Of a stretch of 64,000 bases of DNA, positions 45,318-54,201 are shown one piece after another. The notes under the pieces were generated by a model. The model had not been told where the DNA came from. It made no database searches and worked only from the letters and a program-made list of their open reading frames with translations. The stretch covers positions 174,167 through 238,166 of the forward strand of contig JANQSE010000017.1 of the NCBI GenBank assembly GCA_028284195.1, read 5' to 3'. Both the position numbers and the translations under genes were made by a program. Every line of letters starts with the position of its first letter. The first letter of the stretch is position 1. Origin of the DNA: Balneola sp. Lineage in GTDB: Bacteria > Bacteroidota > Rhodothermia > Balneolales > Balneolaceae.

Positions 45318-45363
45318 AATGTTAAGTGTTAAATAAATCACACTACATTTAACACTTAACATT
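45318..45363. repeat. 17-bp perfect inverted repeat between acylase and DDAH-like genes
   Basis: AATGTTAAGTGTTAAAT (45318-45334) and its exact complement (45347-45363) flank a 12-nt loop. There is no T-run on either side, so it is not a classical terminator. It overlaps the region just upstream of the acylase ATG. Confidence 0.8.
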
Positions 45364-45376
45364 TAAAATTACAACT

Positions 45377-46273
45377 TTACCAAAGCATCATTTTCATACA
45401 GAAAACACTACCACCACTTTTCAGGAATTCTGCTGTACTAAATTCGTGTACTTTGAATCCCAGGTTCCTCATTTTTTGATTAGCATCTGTGCAGCCCTGC
45501 TGAATGAATACATTCTTCCCATCGGGGCAGGTAGCATTGCAAGCGAAAAGCTCTTCCGCTTCGTATTTGGAAGCTTCTATTACATGCTCAAACAAAACGT
45601 GAATAAGTTCAAGCCCCTCGTTTGTAAAAGCCTTTGAGTAGATAAGGGCAGTGTTCTCATTTAGAATACAAAGACAGGTATCAAGGTGGTAAAAGCTTTC
45701 ATCAAGTAATTTCAGAGTTATTACCGGCACATCAAATTGTTCGGAAATCAGTTCATAGGCCTCCAAAGAAGAACGGAATCCGTATCCGCCCCAAATCAAC
45801 CCTTTTTTGAAATGCCAAAGTGCATCCCCCATACCTTCAAAATCCCGGAATTTCTTTTTATCAAGCTGATGTATTTCGTAATTACTTTCTTCGTACACCT
45901 TTTGAATATGCTGTACTTCCCCTTTTCTTTCATCAGCATGCATAATGCTCATCAATACTTTTTTTGCCCCATCTTCAGCAATAAAAGGCAAACTTTGATT
46001 GGCGCAAAAAACCATATCCGGATAACCTCGCACACCATCAATTACACGGGTTTGTAACCCTAATTCTGTGTAAGCACTTTTAAGATGCTCCCATTCATCC
46101 ATAGCGGCAATTTTATCGACATCCCCTTCATTACCTTTCATGTGCGGATTAATGACATATTCTACATCAAAATGTGTTGGCTTTACCAATAAAACTTTTT
46201 GAGGAGCCGGCATTTCGCGTAAATCACTGACTTTGAAATCAAGCTCACTAACAGTTGATACAACTTTTCTCAT
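45377..46273 (-). CDS. DDAH/arginine deiminase-like hydrolase (guanidino-group modifying fold)
   Basis: 298 residues. It matches the pentein fold: PTHFDVEYVINPHM, FCANQSLPF, GMGDALWHFKKGLIWGGYGFRS, YHLDTCLCIL with the catalytic His, and GGSVFCMKM with the catalytic Cys292 near the C-terminus. Such enzymes cleave guanidino groups (dimethylarginine, arginine) or transfer amidino groups. The usual Glu-x-Asp next to GMGD is changed, so the exact substrate is open. It lies upstream of the acylase gene on the same strand. Confidence 0.85.
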   Translation of the reverse strand: MRKVVSTVSELDFKVSDLREMPAPQKVLLVKPTHFDVEYVINPHMKGNEGDVDKIAAMDEWEHLKSAYTELGLQTRVIDGVRGYPDMVFCANQSLPFIAEDGAKKVLMSIMHADERKGEVQHIQKVYEESNYEIHQLDKKKFRDFEGMGDALWHFKKGLIWGGYGFRSSLEAYELISEQFDVPVITLKLLDESFYHLDTCLCILNENTALIYSKAFTNEGLELIHVLFEHVIEASKYEAEELFACNATCPDGKNVFIQQGCTDANQKMRNLGFKVHEFSTAEFLKSGGSVFCMKMMLW

Positions 46274-46408
46274 CTACAAACACTTAAAATTCTTAATAGT
46301 CTGTGAAGATCAAAAAAAACCTGAATGGGAACAAACACGAAGCATATTAATTGTTAATGAAAACCATAAACAATTCCCTATTTTCTTGGTCAAATTCGAA
46401 AAATATTT

Positions 46409-47593
46409 ATGCAGCAACAAAATCTTGTGATAGCCTTTGGCGGAACCTCTCCGGAGCATGAAGTTTCGGTACTAAGTGCCATGCAGGTTATTGCATGTCT
46501 TGAAGATTCTGAATTTAATCTTGTTCCATTATATATAACTAAGTCAGGAAACTGGTTAACAGGCAAAAAGCTTCTTGATCTGGAAGGATATAAAGACATA
46601 CCTAGGTTGGAGAGCGAAGCAACACAATGTGCTTTTGTAAAAGACAACAGCGGAAGAACCCTTCTAAAAGAGCAAAGCAAAGCAGGTTTTTTTGCCAAAC
46701 CTCAATCTTATCCTGTGTATGCTGTATTGTGTGCTTTTCATGGAAGCGATGGGGAAAACGGATCTTTTCAGGGAATTTGTGAAACGTTTAATGTGCCTTA
46801 TTCTGGCAGTACTGTGCTTGCTTCATCCATAGGGATGAACAAGGTAAAAGCAAAAGAACTATGTGTAGCCAACGATATTCCGGTAACTACGGGGGTGGAT
46901 TTTTATGAATCTGATTGGGAAAAAGATCAGGATGCCATTATTAAAGAAGCTGAGGCACTGAGTTACCCGTTGATTGTTAAGCCATGCAGCCTGGGAAGTA
47001 GTATTGGTGTAGCTAAAGCACCAAATAAAGATGAGTTGATTGAAGCCGTTGAGGTGGCATTCCGTTATGATGCCCATTTATTAATTGAAGAAGCCATCAA
47101 TCCCCTGATGGAGATTAACTGCTCGGTATTAGGTTCAACAGAAGAGTGCCGGGCTAGTGTGTGCGAGAGGCCGTTGGGTTCAGCAGAAATACTTTCTTTT
47201 CAGGATAAATACCAAAGTGGAGATGAGGCAAATAAAGGAATGGCTTCGGCAGATCGTATAATCCCCGCAGACATTTCATCAGAACTGACCGAAGAAATAC
47301 GTGAACTTTCTATGCGAATTTTTAAAACATTCGGTGCATCAGGTGTTGCCAGGCTCGATTTTTTAGTGAACGCAAATACCAAAAAAGTATATTTCAACGA
47401 GATTAATACTATTCCGGGATCGTTCTCATTTTATCTGTGGGAAAAATCGGATATTTCATTTAACGAATTAATAAACGAATTGATCGAAATAGCGATGTTA
47501 AATCATCAAAGAAAAAACGGAAGAATATTAAGCTATGAAACCAACCTATTGAATGAAAAAGCTGCCAAAGGCATTAAAGGGTTAAAGAAATGA
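46409..47593 (+). CDS. ddl: D-alanine--D-alanine ligase
   Basis: 394 residues. ATP-grasp ligase with FGGTSPEHEVSVLSA (N-terminal Ddl motif), FHGSDGENGSFQG, GSSIGVAKA and GVARLDFLVN...FNEINTIPGSFSFYLWEKS (C-terminal metal and substrate site). It makes D-Ala-D-Ala for peptidoglycan. It is longer than most Ddl proteins (310-360) because of an insertion around residues 60-95 and extra C-terminal residues. It overlaps the next gene by 4 bp. The terminal-residue preference (Ala or lactate) cannot be read safely. Confidence 0.93.
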   Translation: MQQQNLVIAFGGTSPEHEVSVLSAMQVIACLEDSEFNLVPLYITKSGNWLTGKKLLDLEGYKDIPRLESEATQCAFVKDNSGRTLLKEQSKAGFFAKPQSYPVYAVLCAFHGSDGENGSFQGICETFNVPYSGSTVLASSIGMNKVKAKELCVANDIPVTTGVDFYESDWEKDQDAIIKEAEALSYPLIVKPCSLGSSIGVAKAPNKDELIEAVEVAFRYDAHLLIEEAINPLMEINCSVLGSTEECRASVCERPLGSAEILSFQDKYQSGDEANKGMASADRIIPADISSELTEEIRELSMRIFKTFGASGVARLDFLVNANTKKVYFNEINTIPGSFSFYLWEKSDISFNELINELIEIAMLNHQRKNGRILSYETNLLNEKAAKGIKGLKK

Positions 47594-49008
47594 TGAAAAT
47601 GTATAACCTCTGTTTACCGGTTCTGTTTTTGATAATAGCATGTGCTAAAAGCACAGAAGTAACTATTGTTGAAACAAAAACAGATCAGCTTTTTGGTGAT
47701 GTAGAAAGCTCAGAGATAGGTCAGCGAAGCGAACCGGCTGATTTTATGCACATTACAATTGGAGAGATGAACCCGATTGAAACTTTGGATCCACTTTTTG
47801 CAGAATCTAACAGTGAACTTCGATTGGTGTCGCTCTTATATGACGGGCTTACACGCTTGGACGAAAATGGGAACCCCGCACCAGCAATTGCAGAAAAATG
47901 GACGATAAGCCGCGACTCTTTGCGATATACTTTCACATTAAGGAATGATGCTTTTTTCCATAACAATTCCCGCTTTTCAAGTGGGGCCGGAAGAAAAGTT
48001 GTTGCAAAAGATGTTGAATTTGCGTTCAAGAGAATGGCATCGGCTCATGTTCCAAATCATGCTGCTTATATGTTCAGTAATATTTATGGATTTAACGAAT
48101 ACCATGTTGAGCAAACTGCAATTAAAAATCCTGCGAAAAGAGTATTAAATGAAATTCAGGGAATCACTGTAAGAAACGACACCACAATTGTAATTTTATT
48201 AGTAGAATCTGATTCCAAATTTTTAAATAAACTTGCCCATCCCTTCGCTTCAGTATATGCCTACGAAAGCTTATCAGATAATTCCACATTGATTAAAGAC
48301 CCCATTGGAACCGGCGCATACTATTTTGCACAAAAACAAAGAGGAAAGATTATTCTTGCGTCAAATAACGGCTATTACTCTCCGTTTTCGGCCCCGGATC
48401 GAATTGATATTGTATCTGAAAAGACGGAATCAGAGGTCTATCAGGATATTGCAAAAGGTGAACTGGATGCTTTAATTGAAATAGCACCCAAAACGATCTT
48501 GCAGGTTTCTGATGATGCGGACAACCTGAACCCTATTTATCAGGAAACATTTAGTTTAAACAGGCAGGAAGTAATCAATAAAATCGGTTTTTATTACAAT
48601 CCTGCATCAGGAAAAGAAAATGTAGTACCATTTCTGCAATCAGACTCGTCAAGGGCTGTATTAAGAGAAATAGCGATAGGTAAATTTCGATTTCCGGAAG
48701 AGCGAAATACCATACCCAAATTAAATGACGACTCTTATGCCATTTCATTCACAAAAAATTCTGCACACTTGTTTTTGATAAATACACTTGCCGAATATTT
48801 TACGCGATATGGAGCATCCGTTACATTAAGCTCAACATATGCTGTAACAGATAATACAACATTTTCTACTGTACCATTTTCAGGTTCAATGCCTGCGTTT
48901 TTTTGGGATGTTCCCGTATATATACTCTCTAAACAGAACATCTCAGGGATTTCTATTACCCATGAACCCTGGAACATTTCTTTTGAAGGCTTGAAAATAG
49001 AAAACTAA
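47590..49008 (+). CDS. Lipoprotein extracellular solute-binding protein, family 5
   Basis: 472 residues with a lipobox signal (LFLIIAC-A). The mature part matches the peptide/nickel-binding SBP_bac_5 family: TLDPLFAESNSELRLVSLLYDGLTRLDENGNPAPAIAEKW, then KVVAKDVEFAFKRMAS, and GTGAYYFAQKQRGKIILASNNGYY. No permease or ATPase is nearby, so the transporter partner is encoded elsewhere or absent. It overlaps ddl by 4 bp and precedes nadK by 14 bp, which suggests co-transcription with cell-wall and cofactor genes. Confidence 0.85.
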   Translation: MMKMYNLCLPVLFLIIACAKSTEVTIVETKTDQLFGDVESSEIGQRSEPADFMHITIGEMNPIETLDPLFAESNSELRLVSLLYDGLTRLDENGNPAPAIAEKWTISRDSLRYTFTLRNDAFFHNNSRFSSGAGRKVVAKDVEFAFKRMASAHVPNHAAYMFSNIYGFNEYHVEQTAIKNPAKRVLNEIQGITVRNDTTIVILLVESDSKFLNKLAHPFASVYAYESLSDNSTLIKDPIGTGAYYFAQKQRGKIILASNNGYYSPFSAPDRIDIVSEKTESEVYQDIAKGELDALIEIAPKTILQVSDDADNLNPIYQETFSLNRQEVINKIGFYYNPASGKENVVPFLQSDSSRAVLREIAIGKFRFPEERNTIPKLNDDSYAISFTKNSAHLFLINTLAEYFTRYGASVTLSSTYAVTDNTTFSTVPFSGSMPAFFWDVPVYILSKQNISGISITHEPWNISFEGLKIEN

Positions 49009-49022
49009 AAACCATATGAAAT

Positions 49023-49898
49023 ATGAAACTAGCTGTTGTTGCAAACCCCCATAAGTTTGAAGTAAAAGAAGCTTTAAAACGAATTATTGAATGGGCACAT
49101 AGCAATAATACGATGCTTCTTATTTCAACAGAAACATGCCGCCTAACAAGCTTCCACAACCCGGATGTAATTACAGAAACCAAAAACGATGAGGTTTCTA
49201 TTGCACAAGGCGATGTGGTGGTGGTTATAGGTGGCGATGGAACTATTCTTTATACCGCCCGGATAACACAACAGTCCTCAAAGCCAATTTTGGGAGTAAA
49301 TGGCGGCAGACTGGGCTTTATGACAGACACAAGGTTAGAAGAGTTGGAAGAAGCCCTTACTGCAGTAAAAAACAAGAACTATACATTAGACGAACGGCAT
49401 TTTCTTTATGCAAAAGTAACGGGAGGAGAAGAGTACTATGCGTTGAATGAATTTTTGTTCACAAGAAAAGACTCAACTTCAATGATCAATATCATTGCCG
49501 AATATGATGACAATTTGATTAATACATATTGGGCAGATGGTTTAATTATCTCTTCTTCTACAGGATCCACCGCATACAATCTTTCATCTGGCGGGCCGAT
49601 AGTTGTGCCGGGTACCGGGGTAATGCTGGTTACTCCTATCAACCCCCATACATTAACAACCAGGCCACTGGTAGTACGTTCCGATAAACCACTCAAAATC
49701 AAAGTAGAAGAACAGGAAAGTGATGTGGCATTTTCTTACGATGGCATTAATTGCAAAATTGATGCGCTTCCTTTAGAAGTCGAAATTATTGCTTCTGAAC
49801 GGGCATTTAAACTCATAAAACTTCCGAAGTACAATTATTTTGAAACCCTGCGGAACAAATTAATGTGGGGAAAAGACAGCAGAAGAAACAAGAATTAA
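49023..49898 (+). CDS. nadK: NAD kinase
   Basis: 291 residues. NadK signatures: VVVIGGDGTILYTAR (GGDGT loop, ATP and NAD binding), GVNGGRLGFMTD, ALNEFLFTRKD, and DGLIISSSTGSTAYNLSSGGPIV with NPHTLTTRPLV. It phosphorylates NAD to NADP. It is 14 bp downstream of the binding-protein gene. Confidence 0.95.
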   Translation: MKLAVVANPHKFEVKEALKRIIEWAHSNNTMLLISTETCRLTSFHNPDVITETKNDEVSIAQGDVVVVIGGDGTILYTARITQQSSKPILGVNGGRLGFMTDTRLEELEEALTAVKNKNYTLDERHFLYAKVTGGEEYYALNEFLFTRKDSTSMINIIAEYDDNLINTYWADGLIISSSTGSTAYNLSSGGPIVVPGTGVMLVTPINPHTLTTRPLVVRSDKPLKIKVEEQESDVAFSYDGINCKIDALPLEVEIIASERAFKLIKLPKYNYFETLRNKLMWGKDSRRNKN

Positions 49899-49969
49899 GA
49901 GGATCAAATCCTTATCTTTATCAGATCAGAATTTTCAGAGAAAAATTAACTAAAAATTAAAACCAAGAA

Positions 49970-50926
49970 ATGAAAGTAACCGTAGTTGGAGCCGGTGGTA
50001 ACGTAGGATCAACCGTTGCATTAAGTGTGGCTCAAAGAGATTTCGCAAAAGAAGTAATTGCCGTTGACCTTGAGCGTAAAGCTGACGACAAAACATTTTA
50101 TCCATCAAAGGGGCGTGCATTAGACCAGTGGGAAGCGTCACCGATACATCTTTTTGATACCAGGATCAAAGGCACTACCGATTATGCAGACACAGCCGGA
50201 TCGGATGTATGTGTTATTACTGCCGGAGTTCCCCGCAGGCCGGGAATGAGCCGTGACGATCTGCTTGAGATCAACGCAAATATTGTTAAAAGTGTAACCG
50301 AGCAATTAGTAAAACACTCTCCGGATACTATAATCATTGTTGTTTCCAATCCTTTAGACGTGATGGTGCAGGTTGCAAAAGATGCAAGCGGCCTGCCTTA
50401 TGAAAAAGTGATGGGAATGGCAGGCATTCTGGACACTGCCCGCTACCGTGCTTTTATTGCCGAAGAATTGAACGTTTCTCCAAAAGATATCCAGGCATTG
50501 TTAATGGGGGGGCATGGAGACACCATGGTGCCACTTCCGCGATTTACCACACTTTCGGGTATGCCAATTACTCATTTTATTTCTGATGAACGATTAGAAG
50601 AAATCGTAAACCGAGCTAAAAAAGGTGGTGGAGAAATCGTTGGGTTGATGGGAACTTCAGCGTGGTATGCGCCGGGTGCTGCGGCAGCGCAAATGGTCGA
50701 AGCTATTTTGTTGGATCAGAATCGAATATTCCCTGTGTGTGCTCATATTAATGGCCAGTACGGTGTAAATGACTTATATATTGGCGTGCCGGTAAAGCTG
50801 GGCAAAGGCGGAATTAAAGAAGTGATTGAGGTTGAATTAACCAAAGAAGAAACCGATCTTTTGCATCAGTCGGCTGATGCAGTGCGTGGCACACTCAACG
50901 ACTTCAAAAAACTAATGAATAAGTAA
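49970..50926 (+). CDS. mdh: Malate dehydrogenase
   Basis: 318 residues, LDH-like MDH type. NAD loop VVGAGGNVGSTVALSV (GAGxxG), substrate loop GVPRRPGMSRDDLL with the double Arg typical of malate over lactate, GILDTARYRAFIAEEL, and the catalytic His182 in GGHGDTMVPL. It interconverts malate and oxaloacetate in the TCA cycle. It has its own 71-bp upstream gap and a good terminator downstream. Confidence 0.96.
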   Translation: MKVTVVGAGGNVGSTVALSVAQRDFAKEVIAVDLERKADDKTFYPSKGRALDQWEASPIHLFDTRIKGTTDYADTAGSDVCVITAGVPRRPGMSRDDLLEINANIVKSVTEQLVKHSPDTIIIVVSNPLDVMVQVAKDASGLPYEKVMGMAGILDTARYRAFIAEELNVSPKDIQALLMGGHGDTMVPLPRFTTLSGMPITHFISDERLEEIVNRAKKGGGEIVGLMGTSAWYAPGAAAAQMVEAILLDQNRIFPVCAHINGQYGVNDLYIGVPVKLGKGGIKEVIEVELTKEETDLLHQSADAVRGTLNDFKKLMNK

Positions 50927-50961
50927 ACAAAAGAGGACTAAGGTCTTCACTACTTGCATTT

Positions 50962-50995
50962 AATCCCTCATGCAGATTTGTATGAGGGATTTTTT
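50962..50995 (+). terminator. Rho-independent terminator after mdh
   Basis: AATCCCTCAT (50962-50971) pairs perfectly with ATGAGGGATT (50982-50991), followed by T-run to 50995. Confidence 0.92.
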
Positions 50996-52475
50996 ATGCT
51001 TCCTTCAAAAAGAAATTCTTAACCGTCATCAAAGCAAGCACCCCCACTGCAAAAACAAAAAGAATCAGCGAACCTGCTATCTCAGAACCTATGAGATTTA
51101 AAAGAGTGGGTTTTAACGCCAGGCTGAATTCTGCAATGGCTATCACAAAAAATCCCTGCCACAATTTATATGGTACTTCAAAAGCTTTTTTCGAATAAAA
51201 GTAAATGACCATTGCCATTACTGCGTAGCTGGCTAGTGTGGTATAAGCCGATGCCAGCATCCCGAACATAGGTACAAATGCGAAGTTGCCGGTGATTGTA
51301 ATAGCTGAGCCAATCAATGTTATGAAAGCAAGAACCTTGGTTTTTTCTCCAATAAAAATTCCTGCCGAAAAATTAATGTACCATCCCTGGAACCAGTACG
51401 CCATTAATAACGGGGAAACTACATTCAGACCCAGCCAGTAATCGCGCCCGATTAAAGTGGCTTCTGTGAAAGGGATTCTGATTTGCACAATGCTTGGGAT
51501 GAACAACGAAAAGAAAATGAAAATAAATGCAGCTCCAAGATTGAAATATCGGAACGTCTCAGAAAAGATCCTGGGAGCTTCTGCATCATCTGATTTTCTC
51601 ATAAAGAATGGCTGCCAGGCAAACCTGAATACCGTTACAAATAGAAGCATTACCACAGCTAATTTATAGTTTGCAGAATAAATACCAACGATATCTTCTC
51701 CGTTGTAAGCAGAGTTATCCGGTGCAAGGCCATAAAGGTTGGTAAGCGTTTCAGGATCCATTCTTTTCAGAAAAACCCGGTCAACCATTTCATTAATTAC
51801 ATACCCGATCCCGGCAGGAACAAAGGGCAATCCAAACCGGATGGCTTTTCCAAGAAAATCACCATCCCATTTCCCCTTCATCATATCAAACGTAACCGCC
51901 CAAACAATAAAAGCAGTAATGATGGAGGCAATCACGTTACTTATCAAAACTGCTTCGATACTTAAATGGAGCTGCAGAATCAGATATAAATTAAGCCCGA
52001 TATTAATGAACACATTCAACATTTTGATAACCGCAAACTTTACCGGCTGGCGGGATAATCGCAGTTCCGCAAAGGGGACAGCGGAAAGAGTATCAAAAGC
52101 GAGGATTCCAAGCATTAAAGTGAAAAGAGGAAAGGGCTCAACCAGCCCAATAATTGGATTAATGACCGGGTTTAGAAACCAGACAATAGCGATCAGTACA
52201 ACAGTCGTTCCAAACAAACAAAGCTGAAGGGTCTTGAATATGTTCTTTGCCTTGTCGCGATCTTTTGCATACCTGAAGTAGGTTGATTCCATTCCATACG
52301 TGAATACCACATTCAAGAATGCGATAAGTACATAGATCAGATTTACAATTCCGTACTCGTCGGTATCAAAAACCCCGGTATAAAAGGGAACCAGCAGATA
52401 GCTAATGAACCGTGTTACAACGCTACTAACGCCATAGATCAACGTATCAGAAAAAAGTTCTTTAAGCTGCTTCAA
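50994..52475 (-). CDS. Polysaccharide flippase (MOP/Wzx-type)
   Basis: 493 residues with about 14 membrane helices. The N-terminus LKELFSDTLIYGVSSVVTRFISYLLVPFYTGVFDTDEYGIVNLIYVL is the typical start of RfbX/Wzx and related flippases (helix 1 with FLLxP-type loop). It probably moves lipid-linked glycans across the inner membrane. No glycosyltransferases flank it. It is 3 bp downstream of aroQ, which makes co-transcription likely, but the functional link is not obvious. Confidence 0.88.
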   Translation of the reverse strand: MKQLKELFSDTLIYGVSSVVTRFISYLLVPFYTGVFDTDEYGIVNLIYVLIAFLNVVFTYGMESTYFRYAKDRDKAKNIFKTLQLCLFGTTVVLIAIVWFLNPVINPIIGLVEPFPLFTLMLGILAFDTLSAVPFAELRLSRQPVKFAVIKMLNVFINIGLNLYLILQLHLSIEAVLISNVIASIITAFIVWAVTFDMMKGKWDGDFLGKAIRFGLPFVPAGIGYVINEMVDRVFLKRMDPETLTNLYGLAPDNSAYNGEDIVGIYSANYKLAVVMLLFVTVFRFAWQPFFMRKSDDAEAPRIFSETFRYFNLGAAFIFIFFSLFIPSIVQIRIPFTEATLIGRDYWLGLNVVSPLLMAYWFQGWYINFSAGIFIGEKTKVLAFITLIGSAITITGNFAFVPMFGMLASAYTTLASYAVMAMVIYFYSKKAFEVPYKLWQGFFVIAIAEFSLALKPTLLNLIGSEIAGSLILFVFAVGVLALMTVKNFFLKEA

Positions 52476-52478
52476 AGA

Positions 52479-52910
52479 TTATTTTTTTGAGAGATGTTCG
52501 ATCGCCTGCACTCCAAGCAGGTAACTGTACTTTCCAAACCCGGTAATAATTCCATCCATTACTTCTCCGGTAAGTGATTTTTCCCTGAACTGTTCACGCG
52601 CATGAATATTTGAAATGTGTACTTCTACTTTTGGAACATCCAATGGTTCCAAAGCATCCCGTAAGGCAACAGATGTATGTGTATAGGCTCCCAGGTTTGT
52701 GATGATTCCGTCCACCTGGTCATCGAATGATTGCTGTAATTTGTTAATCAGCTCTCCTTCTATGTTGCTTTGGTAGAACGTAATATTATGCTGCGGATAA
52801 CTATCCTGGATAAATTTACAAAGCTCTTCGAGGGTACCCGTTCCATAAATACTTGTATCCCGGGTTCCCAGTAAGTTCAGGTTAGGCCCGTTTATTATCA
52901 AAATGTTCAT
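52479..52910 (-). CDS. aroQ: Type II 3-dehydroquinate dehydratase
   Basis: 143 residues, standard AroQ length. INGPNLNLLGTRDTSIYG (active-site Asn and Tyr), QSNIEGELINKLQ, INLGAYTHTSVALRDAL-type segment (TNLGAYTHTSVALRDAL), and VEVHISNIHAREQFREKS. It dehydrates 3-dehydroquinate in the shikimate pathway. Its start overlaps the HIT gene stop by 4 bp. Confidence 0.95.
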   Translation of the reverse strand: MNILIINGPNLNLLGTRDTSIYGTGTLEELCKFIQDSYPQHNITFYQSNIEGELINKLQQSFDDQVDGIITNLGAYTHTSVALRDALEPLDVPKVEVHISNIHAREQFREKSLTGEVMDGIITGFGKYSYLLGVQAIEHLSKK

Positions 52911-53305
52911 AGTTCAACCGCTTTACTTATAAGAGAGGCAATTTCTTTCATTCGCGATTCATCAACTTCTGTTTTTTTGCCCAGGCTAACGGCCTGGCCT
53001 TCAAAATAAATAGGAATAAGATGAATATGGGCATGCGGCACTTCTAACCCTTCTACAATAATTCCAGTTCTGATAGTACCGAGCGAAGTATCAATTGCCC
53101 GGGCAATTTTTTTTGCGAAAACCATTAAACCTTCAAGACTACCGTTATCCAGGTCAAAAATATAGTCCACTTCTTTTTTGGGAATTACCAGTGTATGCCC
53201 TTCTGCTATGGGGTTTATATCCAGAAAAGAAAAGTAATGTTCGTTTTCTGCAATTTTGTAACAGGGAATTTCCCCGGTGATAATTTTTGTGAAAATAGAA
53301 GCCAT
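52907..53305 (-). CDS. HIT family hydrolase
   Basis: 132 residues. The histidine triad is present as HAHIHLIPI, with the N-terminal half FTKIITGEIPCYKIAENEHYFSFLDINPIAEGHTLVIPKKE. HIT proteins hydrolyse nucleoside phosphoramidates such as AMP-lysine. It is the first gene of a three-gene unit with aroQ and the flippase. Confidence 0.93.
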   Translation of the reverse strand: MASIFTKIITGEIPCYKIAENEHYFSFLDINPIAEGHTLVIPKKEVDYIFDLDNGSLEGLMVFAKKIARAIDTSLGTIRTGIIVEGLEVPHAHIHLIPIYFEGQAVSLGKKTEVDESRMKEIASLISKAVEL

Positions 53306-53363
53306 GCTTTTACTTATCTGTTCGAATGCGTATGCTTAGGAAGGTAATGTACTTAAACAAGAA

Positions 53364-53837
53364 ATGCCGTCTATGAAATTTTCTCTTTCACTTTTTATAA
53401 TGCTTTTTATATCTCTTTCTGTTACTGCTCAGGACAAGCATTTAAGCGGCCCGGTAACGGAAGCCCAGATAAGGGAGTATAAGATTTTTGATACGTATGC
53501 AAAAAGGTATGAACCTGACCAAAGTATTATTAATGAATTAAATATGGTTCAGGATTCTATTTTGATCGACGTATTTATGGGAACATGGTGCCATGATAGT
53601 AAGCGGGAAATTCCTGCTCTTTTTAAGATCATGGAATCTATCAACAACACAAAAATTACAGCAAAATATACCGGCATAGAATACAGAAGGCGCGGTCCAA
53701 AGGATATTATAAAGGCTAATAACATAAAAAGAACTCCGACACTTGTAATTTATAAAAATGGTTCAGAAATTGGGCGTATTATTGAAGAAGTTGACGAAAG
53801 TGTTGAGGCAGATTTGCTGAAGATTATTAAGCGCTGA
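53364..53837 (+). CDS. Exported thioredoxin-like protein with CxxS motif
   Basis: 157 residues with a signal peptide (about 1-22, VTA-Q). Thioredoxin fold with DVFMGTWCHDSKREIPAL and the cis-Pro loop KRTPTLVIYKNG. The active site is Cys76-His-Asp-Ser79, lacking the second Cys, so it should act as a monothiol protein (thiol trapping, isomerisation or binding) rather than a disulfide reductase. No redox partner is adjacent. An in-frame ATG 9 bp further in is an alternative start. Confidence 0.82.
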   Translation: MPSMKFSLSLFIMLFISLSVTAQDKHLSGPVTEAQIREYKIFDTYAKRYEPDQSIINELNMVQDSILIDVFMGTWCHDSKREIPALFKIMESINNTKITAKYTGIEYRRRGPKDIIKANNIKRTPTLVIYKNGSEIGRIIEEVDESVEADLLKIIKR

Positions 53838-53847
53838 GTTACTAAGA

Positions 53848-53869
53848 AAATCACTTTACAAAGTGATTT
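53848..53869. repeat. 10-bp perfect hairpin after the thioredoxin-like gene
   Basis: AAATCACTTT-AC-AAAGTGATTT is a perfect inverted repeat with a 2-nt gap, 10 bp after the stop codon. Only three T end its 3' arm, so termination would be weak. Confidence 0.6.
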
Positions 53870-53873
53870 AGGA

Positions 53874-53904
53874 TTGTCAAGTAAGGTAAAATCCTTTATC
53901 TTTG
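53874..53904 (+). promoter_or_regulatory. Promoter of tRNA-Lys
   Basis: TTG at 53874-53876, a 20-nt spacer and TATCTTTG at 53897-53904, a full match to the Bacteroidota consensus. The expected start lies about 18 bp before the tRNA. Confidence 0.65.
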
Positions 53905-53928
53905 GAGCCTTTCGCAATTGCGATGGAA

Positions 53929-54001
53929 GATCCGGTAGCTCAGTTGGTAGAGCAACTGCCTTTTAAGCCGTGGGTCGAGGGTTCGAGTCCCTCCCGGATC
54001 A
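53929..54001 (+). tRNA. tRNA-Lys (anticodon UUU)
   Basis: 73 nt without encoded CCA. The acceptor arm GATCCGG pairs with CCGGATC, with discriminator A. The D-arm has GCTC/GAGC. The anticodon loop is CTTTTAA with anticodon TTT. The T-arm GAGGG-TTCGAGT-CCCTC is standard. The anticodon stem reads ACTGC/GCCGT and contains one T-C mismatch (positions 29-41). Confidence 0.93.
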
Positions 54002-54036
54002 CGCATTTATTGACTTTAAGAATCTCTCTTGACCAG

Positions 54037-54068
54037 CCCCTTACGATTGATCTCGGAAGGGGTTTTTT
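54037..54068 (+). terminator. Terminator after tRNA-Lys
   Basis: CCCCTT (54037-54042) pairs with AAGGGG (54057-54062) and runs into six T. The rest of the gap to 54201 shows no gene. Confidence 0.75.
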
Positions 54069-54201
54069 CTTTTATAGACATGCAAATGTGTGGTTAACCC
54101 GATAATAATTTCCTCCAAAACTTTAGGAATCGGTTAAAAACATTTTTTATGTTCCAGGGACAATTCTTTTTTGAACCTTTGTTGAAAGAAGCGGCTTATA
54201 C

